Shown here: piece by piece, positions 44,541 to 53,745 of the stretch
Position numbering within the stretch: the stretch's first letter is position 1
Layout of the letters: every line of letters begins with the position of its first letter
Source: Coneutiohabitans sp964457925
GTDB taxonomy: Bacteria > Zhuqueibacterota > Zhuqueibacteria > Zhuqueibacterales > Zhuqueibacteraceae
Length of the DNA: 64,000 nucleotides
Reading direction: 5' to 3'
Assembly (NCBI GenBank): GCA_964457925.1
Contig: CAYWGH010000006.1
Location: forward strand, 62,001 to 126,000
Position numbers and translations under genes: made by a program
The notes under the pieces: model-generated
The model's database searches: none
What the model was told of the DNA's origin: nothing
The model's input: only the letters and a program-made list of their open reading frames with translations

Positions 44541-45209
44541 ATGACTAACAGTCAAAACATGGGAACACTCGAAAGAAAAGAACGCGAAAAAGAACAGCGC
44601 CGCAAAGCCATAATCAAGGCCGCACGAAAGGTATTTTTTGAGAAAGGATTGCATGCGGCCTCAATGGACGAGATTGCGGAACTGGCGGAATTGAGCAAAG
44701 GCGCGCTGTATCTCTATTTTAAAAGCAAAGAAGATCTGTACGCCTCCTTACTCGAAGAAGGTCTGGCAATCTTGCGGCGCATGTTTGAAGAAGTGGCAGC
44801 ACGCCCCCTGCCGCCCGACGAAGCGTTGCGCGAAGTCGGACTGGCTTATTACGAATTTTACAAGCGCTATCCCGATTATTTTGAAGTGTTGAAGTTTACC
44901 GACACGCGCGGGCTGCATTCGAAGCTTTCCCGAGAAGTCTTGCAGTGCGCGCAGGAATGTTCGATGAGTTGCTTGAAAGTCGTAGCGCGCGTGTTCGAGC
45001 GCGGAGTGCAGGCCGGCATTTTTCGCAGCGACCTCTCATCCATGGAAGTTGCCATCATGTTGTGGGGCACTTCCAATGGCATGATTGGGTTGATCGCGAA
45101 TCAGAAACAGGATTTTATTCACGACCAGGCTTTCAATCTGGAAAAAATCATGTTCCGTTCCTGGGAATTGATGATGAATTCGATGCGTGCAACTTCGACG
45201 AAATCCTAA
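44541..45209 (+). CDS. TetR/AcrR family transcriptional regulator
   Basis: 222 residues; Met7 (44559) is an alternative start that would leave the palindrome at 44542 outside the coding region. Helix-turn-helix at about 30-60 (SMDEIAELAELSKGALYLYF, the canonical TetR recognition pattern). The C-terminal ligand domain (about 75-215) includes YYEFYKRYPDYFEVLKF. Directly upstream of a TolC-MFP-RND operon and divergent from PEGA protein A, it is predicted to repress these and itself through the TGACT-N3-AGTCA sites. Confidence 0.93.
   Translation: MTNSQNMGTLERKEREKEQRRKAIIKAARKVFFEKGLHAASMDEIAELAELSKGALYLYFKSKEDLYASLLEEGLAILRRMFEEVAARPLPPDEALREVGLAYYEFYKRYPDYFEVLKFTDTRGLHSKLSREVLQCAQECSMSCLKVVARVFERGVQAGIFRSDLSSMEVAIMLWGTSNGMIGLIANQKQDFIHDQAFNLEKIMFRSWELMMNSMRATSTKS
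44542..44554. promoter_or_regulatory. Candidate TetR operator 1 (TGACT-N3-AGTCA)
   Basis: TGACTAACAGTCA, a 13-bp palindrome overlapping the first possible tetR start codon. Same pattern at 45281 and 45354. Confidence 0.7.
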
Positions 45210-45280
45210 CGTACGAGACCGGCCAAATCCACGCTGGATTCAGAACGCGAATTCGATGCGCGTTTTTTAAACAACTTAAT

Positions 45281-45293
45281 TGACTGGTAGTCA
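45281..45293. promoter_or_regulatory. Candidate TetR operator 2
   Basis: TGACTGGTAGTCA lies 72 bases after the tetR stop. ATTGACTG (45279-45286) is also repeated inverted at 45306-45313 (CAGTCAAT), giving an extra half-site. Confidence 0.7.
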
Positions 45294-45316
45294 TTTTATT
45301 TTTATCAGTCAATCAG

Positions 45317-45342
45317 ACGTGATTGCAATATCACGTTTTTTT
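45317..45342 (+). terminator. Rho-independent terminator of tetR
   Basis: ACGTGAT (45317-45323) and ATCACGT (45330-45336) form a perfect stem with a 6-nt loop, followed by seven T residues. It separates the tetR transcript from the efflux operon. Confidence 0.85.
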
Positions 45343-45353
45343 CGCGAATTGCT

Positions 45354-45366
45354 TGACTCAAAGTCA
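45354..45366. promoter_or_regulatory. Candidate TetR operator 3 at the efflux promoter
   Basis: TGACTCAAAGTCA overlaps TTGACT (45353-45358), the best -35 candidate in front of tolC; the matching -10 is unclear (AAATTAAACT region). Binding here would control the tolC-MFP-RND operon. Confidence 0.7.
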
Positions 45367-45509
45367 TAAATTAAACTAGCGTCAACAGATCGTACAAAGC
45401 ATTGCACTTTTTTTTTCGACTGCGAATTCTGCGCTGAATCAACAGTACAGCGCAGAAAATGTACAAAAAAGTCATTCCACCAAACGCGTGCTTCACGAAA
45501 GGGAAGCCC

Positions 45510-46859
45510 ATGACAAAATCGAAGCCACTTCTCCTGATGGCATTAATGCCTCTATTCTGCTCACTGCCGGCAATCTCGCAACCCACGACTCTCGACGATT
45601 ACGTGCGCGAAGGTTTGCAGAGCAATCTGGCGCTCAAACAGCGCGATTTTTCCTATCAAAAAAGCGAACAGGCGTTGCGCCAAGCGCGTGGATTGTTTCT
45701 GCCCTCCCTCACGTTGCATGCGCGTTACTCCAGGCTGGCAGGCAATGTGCTTGACCTCGGCACGCTGGTCAATCCGGTTTATGCCACGCTCAACCAGTTG
45801 TTGCAGACCCAGGCGTTTCCAACCGACTTGGACGTGCGCCTGCCGTTGCAACGCGAAACCAAGGCCACTGTGCGACAGCCGATTTTTCAGCCTGCAATCC
45901 TTTATAATTACCGCATTCACTCTAATCTGCGCGACGCCGAAGCAGCACATCTGCAATCATTCAAGCGGCAACTCGTCGCCGACGTTAAAACCGCCTACCT
46001 CACCTTCGCCAAAACCATGCGCGTGGTCGAGCTTTATCAACAAACCCTGCCGTTGCTGGAGGAAAATTTGCGCGTGAACGAACGCTTGCGGGCGAATCAA
46101 AAAGTGACGGCCGATGCGGTATATCGCGCGCGCGCCGAGCTATCCGACATTCAACAAAAATTGACGGAAGCCGAGCAGCAACGCGATGCTGCAATGCAAT
46201 ACTTCAATTTCTTGTTGAATCGGCCGCCGGACACGCCCGTTGCGCTTATTGCCGATTCACTGCTCGCAGTCGAGATCTCACAATCACGCGAACAGGCGCA
46301 GGCCGAAGCTGCCGGGCGTCGTGAAGAGATTCGCCAATTGCATTCAGCCATCAAAGCCGCAGAGGCAGCAACCCGCGTTCACACGGCAAGTTTTCTGCCG
46401 AATCTGTCGCTCGGCATTGATTACGGATTTCAGGGCCATACTTATGATTTTGGCGTTGACCGGGATTACTTCGTGGTCTCGTTGGTGGCGCAATGGAACT
46501 TGTTCAATGGATTTCAGGATGCCGCGCAGCGCCGGCAGGCGCAGCTTGAAACCGCGCGCTTGCGTGCGCAGCTCGACGAGTTGGACAAGCAATTCGCTTT
46601 GCAAGTACGCGTGGCGTACAACGACGTGCGTGCCGCCCAAGCAGCAATTGCCGCTGCCAATGACCGGCTCGCAAGTGCGGCCAAATCCTTCGAACTGGTC
46701 AGCAAAAAGTATGAACAGGGCGCGGCGGCGCAGATCGAGTATCTCGACAGCCGCACCGCCTTCACCAATGCGGGCATCAATCACATTCTCACGACCTACG
46801 AGTATTACATCAAACATGCCCAGCTTGAACGCGCCGCCGGCTGGTATCCGATTGATTAA
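45510..46859 (+). CDS. TolC family outer-membrane efflux protein
   Basis: 449 residues from the ATG encoding MTKSKPLLL, after AAAGGGAAG; a frame extension to 45459 is discarded. Signal peptide about 1-26. Two internally repeated halves with long amphipathic helices (AKTMRVVELYQQTLPLLEEN; VRAAQAAIAAANDRLASAAK) and short beta segments match the TolC/CusC fold; each trimer forms a channel through outer membrane and periplasm. It is the first gene of the efflux operon with the MFP (107-base gap) and the RND pump. Confidence 0.93.
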   Translation: MTKSKPLLLMALMPLFCSLPAISQPTTLDDYVREGLQSNLALKQRDFSYQKSEQALRQARGLFLPSLTLHARYSRLAGNVLDLGTLVNPVYATLNQLLQTQAFPTDLDVRLPLQRETKATVRQPIFQPAILYNYRIHSNLRDAEAAHLQSFKRQLVADVKTAYLTFAKTMRVVELYQQTLPLLEENLRVNERLRANQKVTADAVYRARAELSDIQQKLTEAEQQRDAAMQYFNFLLNRPPDTPVALIADSLLAVEISQSREQAQAEAAGRREEIRQLHSAIKAAEAATRVHTASFLPNLSLGIDYGFQGHTYDFGVDRDYFVVSLVAQWNLFNGFQDAAQRRQAQLETARLRAQLDELDKQFALQVRVAYNDVRAAQAAIAAANDRLASAAKSFELVSKKYEQGAAAQIEYLDSRTAFTNAGINHILTTYEYYIKHAQLERAAGWYPID

Positions 46860-46966
46860 TCCGTCGCCCGAATGCTGATCACTGCGCGCATGCAAAATTA
46901 CCAAATAGAAAAGCCCAAATCATCACTGACTCACAATCTTGCATCTCAAATCAGGAGGCCTCAAAC

Positions 46967-48028
46967 ATGCAAAGTAAATTCTCGAGCCTTGCGAAGCGAA
47001 TGGCGTTTGCCAGCTTGGTCGCCGCTGCGCCGTTTGTGTTTACCGGTTGCACGGACAGCCAGGCCACCGCAAACCATGTTGCAGCCGTTGCTGTGCGCAC
47101 CGTCCAAGTTGAGAACGCCAGGCTGGCGCCGCCCATTCGCGCAACCGGCGTGCTGGCCGGAAAAGCAGAAAGCAGACTCTCGTTCAAAGTCGGCGGCATC
47201 ATCGATCGCATCACTGTCAAAGAAGGCCAAAGCGTGCAAAACGGTCAACTCTTGGCCACGCTGAAATTGTCGGAAATCGAAGCGCAAGTCAATCAAGCGC
47301 GAAACGCCTTCGCGAAAGCCGAGCGCGATTGGGAGCGCGTGCGCAATCTCTATCAGGATTCCGTGGCAACTCTCGAGCAATTGCAGGATGCCACCACGGC
47401 GTATGAAGTCGCCAAGTCTGCTCTCGAGATCGCCAAATTCAACCGGCAATATGCCTCGATCTATGCGCCGGTAAGCGGAAAAGTTTTGCGGCGTTTCGCA
47501 GAGGCTAACGAGTTGATCAGCCCGGGAACGCCGGTGTTGCTCATGCGCAGCGCCTCCGACGGTTGGGTGGTGAAAACCGGACTTGCGGATCGTGACATTG
47601 TGCGTGTAGCCATTGGTGATACGGCGCGTCTCACACTTGACGCCTATCCGCAGCGCGACTTCACGGCCGTGGTTTCAGAAATCTCGGGGACGGCCTCGCG
47701 CATGACCGGCACCTATGAAGTGGAATTGCGCGTCGATCCGGCAGAAGTAACGTTATTCTCGGGCATGATCGCGAAAGTGGAGATTGCCTCGTCGCAGCGA
47801 ATGCCGGTGTGGCTCGTGCCAATCGCAGCGCTGGTGGAGGCGGACGGCATGTCCGGCCATGTGTTTGCGATCACGCCGACGCAGACGGCGCGAAAGATTG
47901 ACGTTGCTGTGGCTTTCCTTAACGGCCGCCATGCAGCGATCAGCTCCGGATTGGAAAACATCACTGAAGTGGTCACGGATGGCGCGGCATATTTGAGTGA
48001 CGGTGCGTCTGTGAAAGTGGTGCCATAA
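46967..48028 (+). CDS. RND efflux periplasmic adaptor (MFP) lipoprotein
   Basis: 353 residues after AGGAGG. Lipobox FTGC puts the acylated Cys at about residue 28. Barrel-sandwich/lipoyl halves GVLAGKAESRLSFKVGGIID and IYAPVSGKVLRRFAEANELI flank an alpha-hairpin (about 105-150); a beta-barrel and membrane-proximal domain complete the HlyD/AcrA fold. It links the RND pump to TolC. Substrate class is unknown; the divergence from AcrA and CusB does not settle drug versus metal export. Confidence 0.93.
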   Translation: MQSKFSSLAKRMAFASLVAAAPFVFTGCTDSQATANHVAAVAVRTVQVENARLAPPIRATGVLAGKAESRLSFKVGGIIDRITVKEGQSVQNGQLLATLKLSEIEAQVNQARNAFAKAERDWERVRNLYQDSVATLEQLQDATTAYEVAKSALEIAKFNRQYASIYAPVSGKVLRRFAEANELISPGTPVLLMRSASDGWVVKTGLADRDIVRVAIGDTARLTLDAYPQRDFTAVVSEISGTASRMTGTYEVELRVDPAEVTLFSGMIAKVEIASSQRMPVWLVPIAALVEADGMSGHVFAITPTQTARKIDVAVAFLNGRHAAISSGLENITEVVTDGAAYLSDGASVKVVP

Positions 48029-48130
48029 GATCGTTTGATCAATCAGGGTTGAGTTAGAACTTCGCAGAATTCCATGCGACGGCCAAGCCGTCTCGGATCG
48101 AGATTCACCGCCAGGTAAAACGAGGATGCC

Positions 48131-51100
48131 ATGAAAATCGCAGAATACTCCGTCAAGAATTATCCATTCACCATCATTGTGTTCATCGCCCTCGTCTTGC
48201 TGGGCGTCAATTCATTTCTCACCATCTCGCGTTCGGAAGACCCGGTGTTTCCCCTCCCGATCTACGGCATCACGGCCATCTATCCCGGCGCCAGTCCGGT
48301 CGACATCGAACAGCTCGTTGTCGATCCCCTCGAAGAAAAAATCAGTGCGTTGGACGATCTCGATAACATCAAGACCGAAATCGACGACGGCGTCGCCGTG
48401 ATGCGCGTGCAGTTTGAAGCCGGCGTCGATGCCGATCGCAAGTATGATGAGGTCTTGCGCGAGATCAACAGCATTCGCGGCGATTTGCCGGACGACCTGC
48501 TGAGTCTGGAGGCCATTCAATTCAGCACCACCAACGTCAACATCATCCAGCTTGCGCTGGTTTCGGAAACCGCGCCGTACAAGGATCTGGAAGCGCAGGC
48601 GGAAAGGTTGCAGCAGCGCTTCGAAACGGTCGCCGGCGTCAAGACTGTCAAAGCGTGGGCGTATCCGGAACGCGAAGTTCGCGTGGAGCTGGATTTGGGC
48701 AAACTCGCGCAATTGCGCATTCCGCTCGGCCAGGTGCTCAACATGATTCAGGCGAGCAATACCAACATTCCGGGCGGCAGCGTTGAGGTGGGCGGCCGGA
48801 AATTCAATCTCAAAACCAGCGGCGCTTATAAATCACTCGACGAGGTGCAGCGCACCATCGTGGGCGCGCAGAACGGCAGCGTGGTTTTTCTCAAAGACAT
48901 TGCCAGGGTGAGCTGGGATTATGAGGAGGCGGCCTATACCGGTCGTTTCAACGGCCGGCGCGCGGTATTCGTCACCGCAAATCAAAAAGCCGGGCAAAAT
49001 ATTTTCAAGGTGCGCGAACACCTGGGCCGTGAAATCGAAGCATTCCAAACGGCATTGCCGCAAAACATCGAGCTGCACACCGGCTTCGATCAGGCGCAGA
49101 ATGTCGGAGCACGCTTGCACGGTTTGTATCGCGATTTTGCCGTTGCGATTCTGCTGGTGTTGGTCACCTTGCTGCCGTTGGGGTTCCGCCCTTCGCTCAT
49201 CGTGATGGTCTCGATTCCGCTGTCGTTGTTGATCGGCCTGGCGTTGCTCGACATGTTCGGCTTCAATCTCAATCAACTCAGCATTGTCGGTTTTGTCATC
49301 GCGCTGGGTTTGCTGGTCGATGACTCGATCGTGGTAACGGAAAATATCACGCGCTTTTTGCGGCTGGGTCACAGTCGTTTGCAAGCTGCGGTCGAAGCAA
49401 CCAAGCAAATCGGCGTGGCCGTCATGGGTTGCACCGCCACTTTGATTTTTGCGTTTCTGCCGCTGTTGTTTTTGCCGGGCGGCTCGGGCGATTATATTCG
49501 CAGCCTGCCGATGGCCGTGATTCTCACGGTGCTCGCTTCTCTGCTGGTTTCGCTAACCATCATTCCGTTCCTGGCAAGCCGCGCACTCAAAGATGAGCAT
49601 GAAGAACAAGACAACGTTTTTCTGAGGGGGATGAAGCGCTTCATCGATTTCACCTATAAGCGACTGCTGGGCTGGTCGCTGCTGCATCCGGCAAAAACAA
49701 TCGCTGCCGCAGCCGCGTTGTTCTTCGCGAGTTTGACATTGACACCCATTATCGGTTTCAGCTTGTTCCCCAAAGCCGGTATTCCGCAGTTTTTGGTGAC
49801 GATTGAAACGCCGGACGGCAGCAGTCTGGAGGAAACCGAGAGAGCGGCGCGCTTTGTGGAGAGTGAGCTGGCGCAACGGCCGGAGGTGAAAAGCTATTTC
49901 ACCAATCTCGGCAAGGGTAATCCATTTATTTACTACAATGTGTCGCCCCAAAGCCCCAAGAGCAATTACGCGGAGATCTTCGCGACCGTACAAGAGTATC
50001 ATCCCGTGGCAACCGCAAAATTCTATGACGACCTGCGCGCAAGCCTGGCGCAATATCCCAATGCCAAAATTGAGTTGAAGGAATTCGAAAACGGGCCACC
50101 CATCGACGCGCCCATTGCCATTCGTTTGTTGGGCGAAGATCTGGATACGTTAAGAGCCATCGCAGCCGAGATCGAGCAGATTTTCAAAACAACCGCCGGC
50201 ACGATTTACATCAACAATCCGGTGCGGCTCGCCAAAACCGATATCCAGGTGAAGATTGATCACGATAAAGCGGGCATGTTTGGTGTGCCCGTGGTCGAGG
50301 CGCAACGCACCGTGCGCGCGAGCATTAATGGTGTGAGTGCCGGCAAATTCCGTGATGCAAACGGCGACGAGTATGATATCAATGTCACGGCGTTGCGTAA
50401 TGGTGCGAACGGCCACCTCGGCCAAAACTTCGGCGCCGCCGACTCTCTTCCAAGTTCTCTAAAGCCGCCCTCGAACCATCGTGGACGCTTTGCTGAAGTC
50501 CGCAATGCCTCGCTCGACGCGCTCGATCATTTGCATGTCGCCTCGGTGACCGGTGCGCAGATTCCGTTGCGCCAACTTGCGGCCCTGGAATTCAAGACCT
50601 CGCCCACGCGCATCAATCATTACAACAAGGAGCGCACGGTGCTGCTGACCGCGCACGTCCAAAGCGGATACAATACCGATAGGGTCACGAAGGCAATTCT
50701 CGCCAGGCTCGAAGAATATAAGCTGCCCGCAGGCTATCGCTTCCTGCCGGCAGGCGAAATCGAGAGTCGGCAAGAAAGCTTTGGCGGTTTGGGCACAGCG
50801 ATTTTGATTGCGATCTTTGGCGTGTTGGGAACACTGGTGCTGGAGTTTCGCGGCTTCAAGAGCACGCTTATTGTGCTCACCGTCGTGCCGCTGGGAATCG
50901 TCGGCGGGCTGCTGTTGCTTTTTCTCACGGGCAACAGCCTGTCCTTCACCGCGATCATCGGCTTTATCGCGCTGGTGGGCATCGAAGTCAAGACTTCGAT
51001 TCTACTGGTCGATTTCACCAATCAACTGCGCGGGCAGGGCATGAGCATCGACGAGGCCGTGCAGCAAGCTGGGGAAATTCGTTTTGTGCCGGTGTTGTTG

Positions 51101-51274
51101 ACGACGCTCACTGCGATCGGTGGGTTGTTGCCGATTGCACTGGGCGGCTCCTCGCTTTACTCGCCGCTGGCCTGGGTGATTATTGGAGGGTTGATCAGCT
51201 CAACATTGCTGGCGCGTCTGGTAACGCCGGTGATGTATAAACTTCTACCGCCGCAAGTCGAAGTGATCATGTGA
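48131..51274 (+). CDS. RND efflux pump, inner-membrane permease
   Basis: 1047 residues, full length for an HAE1-type pump. Two repeats each of one helix, a large porter domain and five helices are visible. Signs include YPGASPVDIEQLVVDPLEEK (about 52-71), TM4 VGFVIALGLLVDDSIVVTEN (about 385-404) with the paired Asp residues of proton relay, and the second-half GFIALVGIEVKTSILLVDF. Lysine replaces the more usual Val/Gly in the latter. A non-conserved, Pro/Ser/Asn-rich stretch of about 35 residues (about 757-793) sits in the second porter domain. Probably exports lipophilic or antibiotic compounds under TetR control. Confidence 0.94.
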   Translation: MKIAEYSVKNYPFTIIVFIALVLLGVNSFLTISRSEDPVFPLPIYGITAIYPGASPVDIEQLVVDPLEEKISALDDLDNIKTEIDDGVAVMRVQFEAGVDADRKYDEVLREINSIRGDLPDDLLSLEAIQFSTTNVNIIQLALVSETAPYKDLEAQAERLQQRFETVAGVKTVKAWAYPEREVRVELDLGKLAQLRIPLGQVLNMIQASNTNIPGGSVEVGGRKFNLKTSGAYKSLDEVQRTIVGAQNGSVVFLKDIARVSWDYEEAAYTGRFNGRRAVFVTANQKAGQNIFKVREHLGREIEAFQTALPQNIELHTGFDQAQNVGARLHGLYRDFAVAILLVLVTLLPLGFRPSLIVMVSIPLSLLIGLALLDMFGFNLNQLSIVGFVIALGLLVDDSIVVTENITRFLRLGHSRLQAAVEATKQIGVAVMGCTATLIFAFLPLLFLPGGSGDYIRSLPMAVILTVLASLLVSLTIIPFLASRALKDEHEEQDNVFLRGMKRFIDFTYKRLLGWSLLHPAKTIAAAAALFFASLTLTPIIGFSLFPKAGIPQFLVTIETPDGSSLEETERAARFVESELAQRPEVKSYFTNLGKGNPFIYYNVSPQSPKSNYAEIFATVQEYHPVATAKFYDDLRASLAQYPNAKIELKEFENGPPIDAPIAIRLLGEDLDTLRAIAAEIEQIFKTTAGTIYINNPVRLAKTDIQVKIDHDKAGMFGVPVVEAQRTVRASINGVSAGKFRDANGDEYDINVTALRNGANGHLGQNFGAADSLPSSLKPPSNHRGRFAEVRNASLDALDHLHVASVTGAQIPLRQLAALEFKTSPTRINHYNKERTVLLTAHVQSGYNTDRVTKAILARLEEYKLPAGYRFLPAGEIESRQESFGGLGTAILIAIFGVLGTLVLEFRGFKSTLIVLTVVPLGIVGGLLLLFLTGNSLSFTAIIGFIALVGIEVKTSILLVDFTNQLRGQGMSIDEAVQQAGEIRFVPVLLTTLTAIGGLLPIALGGSSLYSPLAWVIIGGLISSTLLARLVTPVMYKLLPPQVEVIM

Positions 51275-51294
51275 GTCACGGTTTCTTAAAAACA

Positions 51295-51326
51295 AAAGCC
51301 GGCAGGGCAATCGCCGAGCCGGCTTT
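51295..51326. terminator. Bidirectional terminator after the RND operon
   Basis: AAAGCCGGC (51295-51303) pairs perfectly with GCCGGCTTT (51318-51326) across a 14-nt loop. It lies between the convergent RND and PEGA B genes. Confidence 0.75.
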
Positions 51327-51353
51327 GGAAGCAAATCCATTTATTAAAAAGAA

Positions 51354-52322
51354 TCAATTCTGATTTTTTGTCTCCACGGGTTCAAGCTTGATCAATAATT
51401 GCATCAACGGCTGTTCACGCAACTCTGCGGCATTCAAAATTTTCACCACTTCAAGATAGCCGGCCCGCGAAATTTGCAGGATGTGATTTTGCCCGCTGCT
51501 CACCGCAATTTTTACCGGTGATTGACCATAGTAACGATCATCAATGATCACGTCAGCGCCGGAGGGGCTAGTATTGATTTGCAGGGTGACAGCATCCGCC
51601 GGCAAGGGCACGGCTTCAAGCGGCTGCGGCGCAGGTTGAACCACGGGTTGCGCCGGCGCAACAACATTTGGCGCCGGACGCGTCACGATCGGCCTTGAAT
51701 CGATCACCTCCGGTGCCGGTTCAATAATGAAAGGCCGGGGCGCTGGTTCGGCGACGCGCTTCTCTGAGACGACAGGTGCAGGGGCGGCGGCCAGTTGTTC
51801 ATAGCGTAATTGAAATCGTGACGGATTTTGCCGCAGCCTGCCACGGTCATCTTTGTCCAGCTTAATTTGCAGAAGCGTGCGTTGATCAGGCAAAACCTTA
51901 ACCGGTTCGTCAACTATAATATCAAACACCTGTTCACGCCAAAAGCCCACAACGTGATATTCGGCTTTAACATCATAAACACCATGTTGCAGACGCATCG
52001 GATAAGTATAGGTCGAGGTGAAATTCGAGAGTTTTTCGACTGGCGCGATTTCCTGACCATTCACGTACAGCACGACAAAGTTACGATAACTCTTGCCGGC
52101 ATCTGCAACATTTGTAATTTTGATCACCAGATTTTCCGGCATCTCGCGTATCTCGCGATCGGGCAATTGTTCTTTTGGCTTGAGTTTGCCGTAAGCGCGC
52201 TCAGTGGTCAAGCGGCTGCTGCCGCATGCCGCCAGTAGTGTGGTCAACAACAAGGCAGTAACCAATGCAAGGATTCCAAACGTGGAGTTACGGCGTGGAG
52301 AGTAACGACTGAAGGCAGGCAT
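51354..52322 (-). CDS. PEGA-domain lipoprotein B
   Basis: 322 residues from the ATG at 52320-52322, after GGAGGA; the frame to 52355 only lengthens the leader. Lipobox LAAC gives an acylated Cys near residue 33. The same order as PEGA protein A: beta-sandwich (about 55-165; VLYVNGQEIAP, GVYDVKAEYHVVGFWREQV), Pro/Ala/Val linker and a C-terminal PEGA domain (LQINTSPSGADVIIDDRYYG, QSPVKIAV, HILQISRAGYLEV). Paralogue of 43418-44377. The two flank the efflux operon, which hints at a shared role. A single TTGACTT half-site lies upstream at about 52373. Confidence 0.85.
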   Translation of the reverse strand: MPAFSRYSPRRNSTFGILALVTALLLTTLLAACGSSRLTTERAYGKLKPKEQLPDREIREMPENLVIKITNVADAGKSYRNFVVLYVNGQEIAPVEKLSNFTSTYTYPMRLQHGVYDVKAEYHVVGFWREQVFDIIVDEPVKVLPDQRTLLQIKLDKDDRGRLRQNPSRFQLRYEQLAAAPAPVVSEKRVAEPAPRPFIIEPAPEVIDSRPIVTRPAPNVVAPAQPVVQPAPQPLEAVPLPADAVTLQINTSPSGADVIIDDRYYGQSPVKIAVSSGQNHILQISRAGYLEVVKILNAAELREQPLMQLLIKLEPVETKNQN

Positions 52323-52479
52323 GGCGTCCTCCGATGCGTGAATGTTTATCGTCAATGCAGGCCGGCATCAATTTGACTTAAAGGGGAATTTACGGACATT
52401 CTTTGAACAACGAAGCAGCGGTTAAAGTTCATAAAAATTTTGAACAAAATCTTAAGAGAACTGGCGCGACGCTATACGT

Positions 52480-53655
52480 TTAGCGCAGCACATCCGCGTA
52501 TTTCAAACCTGAGCCGGTGTTGAACACAACCACGTGTTCCTCTGGCTTGATCCAGCCGGAAGCCGATAACAGCTTCGCGGCTTCCAGTGCGGCAGCGCCC
52601 TCGGGGCACAAAAAGATTCCGGTGGCACGCGTGTATTGGCGTGTCACTTCGGCGATACATTCTTCGGCCACAGCGACAGCCGTGCCGTGACTCTCGCGCA
52701 AGGCGCGCAGCATGAGAAAATCTCCAACCGCTCGCGGTACGCGCAAGCCCGCCGCAACAGTATGGGCGTTTTGCCATTCCGGCGCATGATCGAGACCCTG
52801 CTCGAACGCGCGAATGATGGGCGCACAGCCGTCGGATTGTACAGCAACCATGCGCGGCCGGCGCGGCCCAATCCAGCCGAGTTGCTGCATCTCGTCAAAA
52901 GCTTTCCACATGCCGATCAAGCCGGTGCCGCCGCCGGTGGGATAAATGATAACCTCGGGCAACTCCCAATCGAATTGTTCAGCCAGCTCGTACCCCATCG
53001 TTTTTTTGCCTTCAACGCGGTAGGGTTCCTTGAGCGTGGAAATATCAAACCAGCCTTCTGTCGCTTTACCCGCGATCACTCGCTTGGCGCAATCGGTAAT
53101 CAAGCCCTCGATTAATTCGAGTTTGGCGCCGTAGAAATCGCATTCCTGCTGAAAGGCTTTGGGCACATCATTGGGCATGAAGACATAAGCAGTCATGCCG
53201 GCGGCGGCGGCATAGGCGGCCGTTGCGCTGCCGGCATTGCCAGCCGAGGGCACCGCCACTTTATGAATACCCAATTCTTTAGCGCGCGAAATTGCCAAAC
53301 ACATGCCGCGCGCTTTGAACGAAGCCGTCGGATTAGGCGACTCGTCTTTGATCCATAGATGTTTTAAACCGAAAGACTCTGCCGGATTTTTGACGGGCAA
53401 AAGCGGCGTCCAGCCTTCACCAAGTCCGACGCGGTTGTTATGATCGAGCACTGGCAACATGGGTGCATAGCGCCAGAGACTGCTTTCGGCATCGCGCAAA
53501 GAAGCCTTCGGCCAATGTTCGCGCGCCGCAGCCAAATCATACTGCGCAAACAACGGCGCGCCACAGGAGCACAGTTCACAACGTTCCTGCGTCGCGTAAG
53601 TCCTGTCGCAGCGCGTACAGACAAGATGGGTGAAGAAAGAGGTGATCTTTTTCAT
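52480..53655 (-). CDS. thrC: Threonine synthase
   Basis: 391 residues. An N-terminal zinc-ribbon-like segment (C13xxC16...C26xxC29) precedes a fold-type II PLP core; the Schiff-base lysine is K114 in NPTASFKARGM. GNAGSATAAYAAAAG (about 139-153) binds the cofactor and YPTGGGTGLIGMWKAF (about 238-253) its phosphate. It converts O-phosphohomoserine to threonine in the cytoplasm. The N-terminal ribbon and sequence resemble the archaeal/plant-type branch rather than E. coli ThrC. It ends 157 bases from PEGA B, same strand. Confidence 0.87.
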   Translation of the reverse strand: MKKITSFFTHLVCTRCDRTYATQERCELCSCGAPLFAQYDLAAAREHWPKASLRDAESSLWRYAPMLPVLDHNNRVGLGEGWTPLLPVKNPAESFGLKHLWIKDESPNPTASFKARGMCLAISRAKELGIHKVAVPSAGNAGSATAAYAAAAGMTAYVFMPNDVPKAFQQECDFYGAKLELIEGLITDCAKRVIAGKATEGWFDISTLKEPYRVEGKKTMGYELAEQFDWELPEVIIYPTGGGTGLIGMWKAFDEMQQLGWIGPRRPRMVAVQSDGCAPIIRAFEQGLDHAPEWQNAHTVAAGLRVPRAVGDFLMLRALRESHGTAVAVAEECIAEVTRQYTRATGIFLCPEGAAALEAAKLLSASGWIKPEEHVVVFNTGSGLKYADVLR

Positions 53656-53745
53656 GTTTCACATCTTGACGACGATTATCATTAAAGGGTATGCAAACTG
53701 AATGACAAAAGAAAGCTGTCCGCCAAGATCTATGGCAACAGTGTG

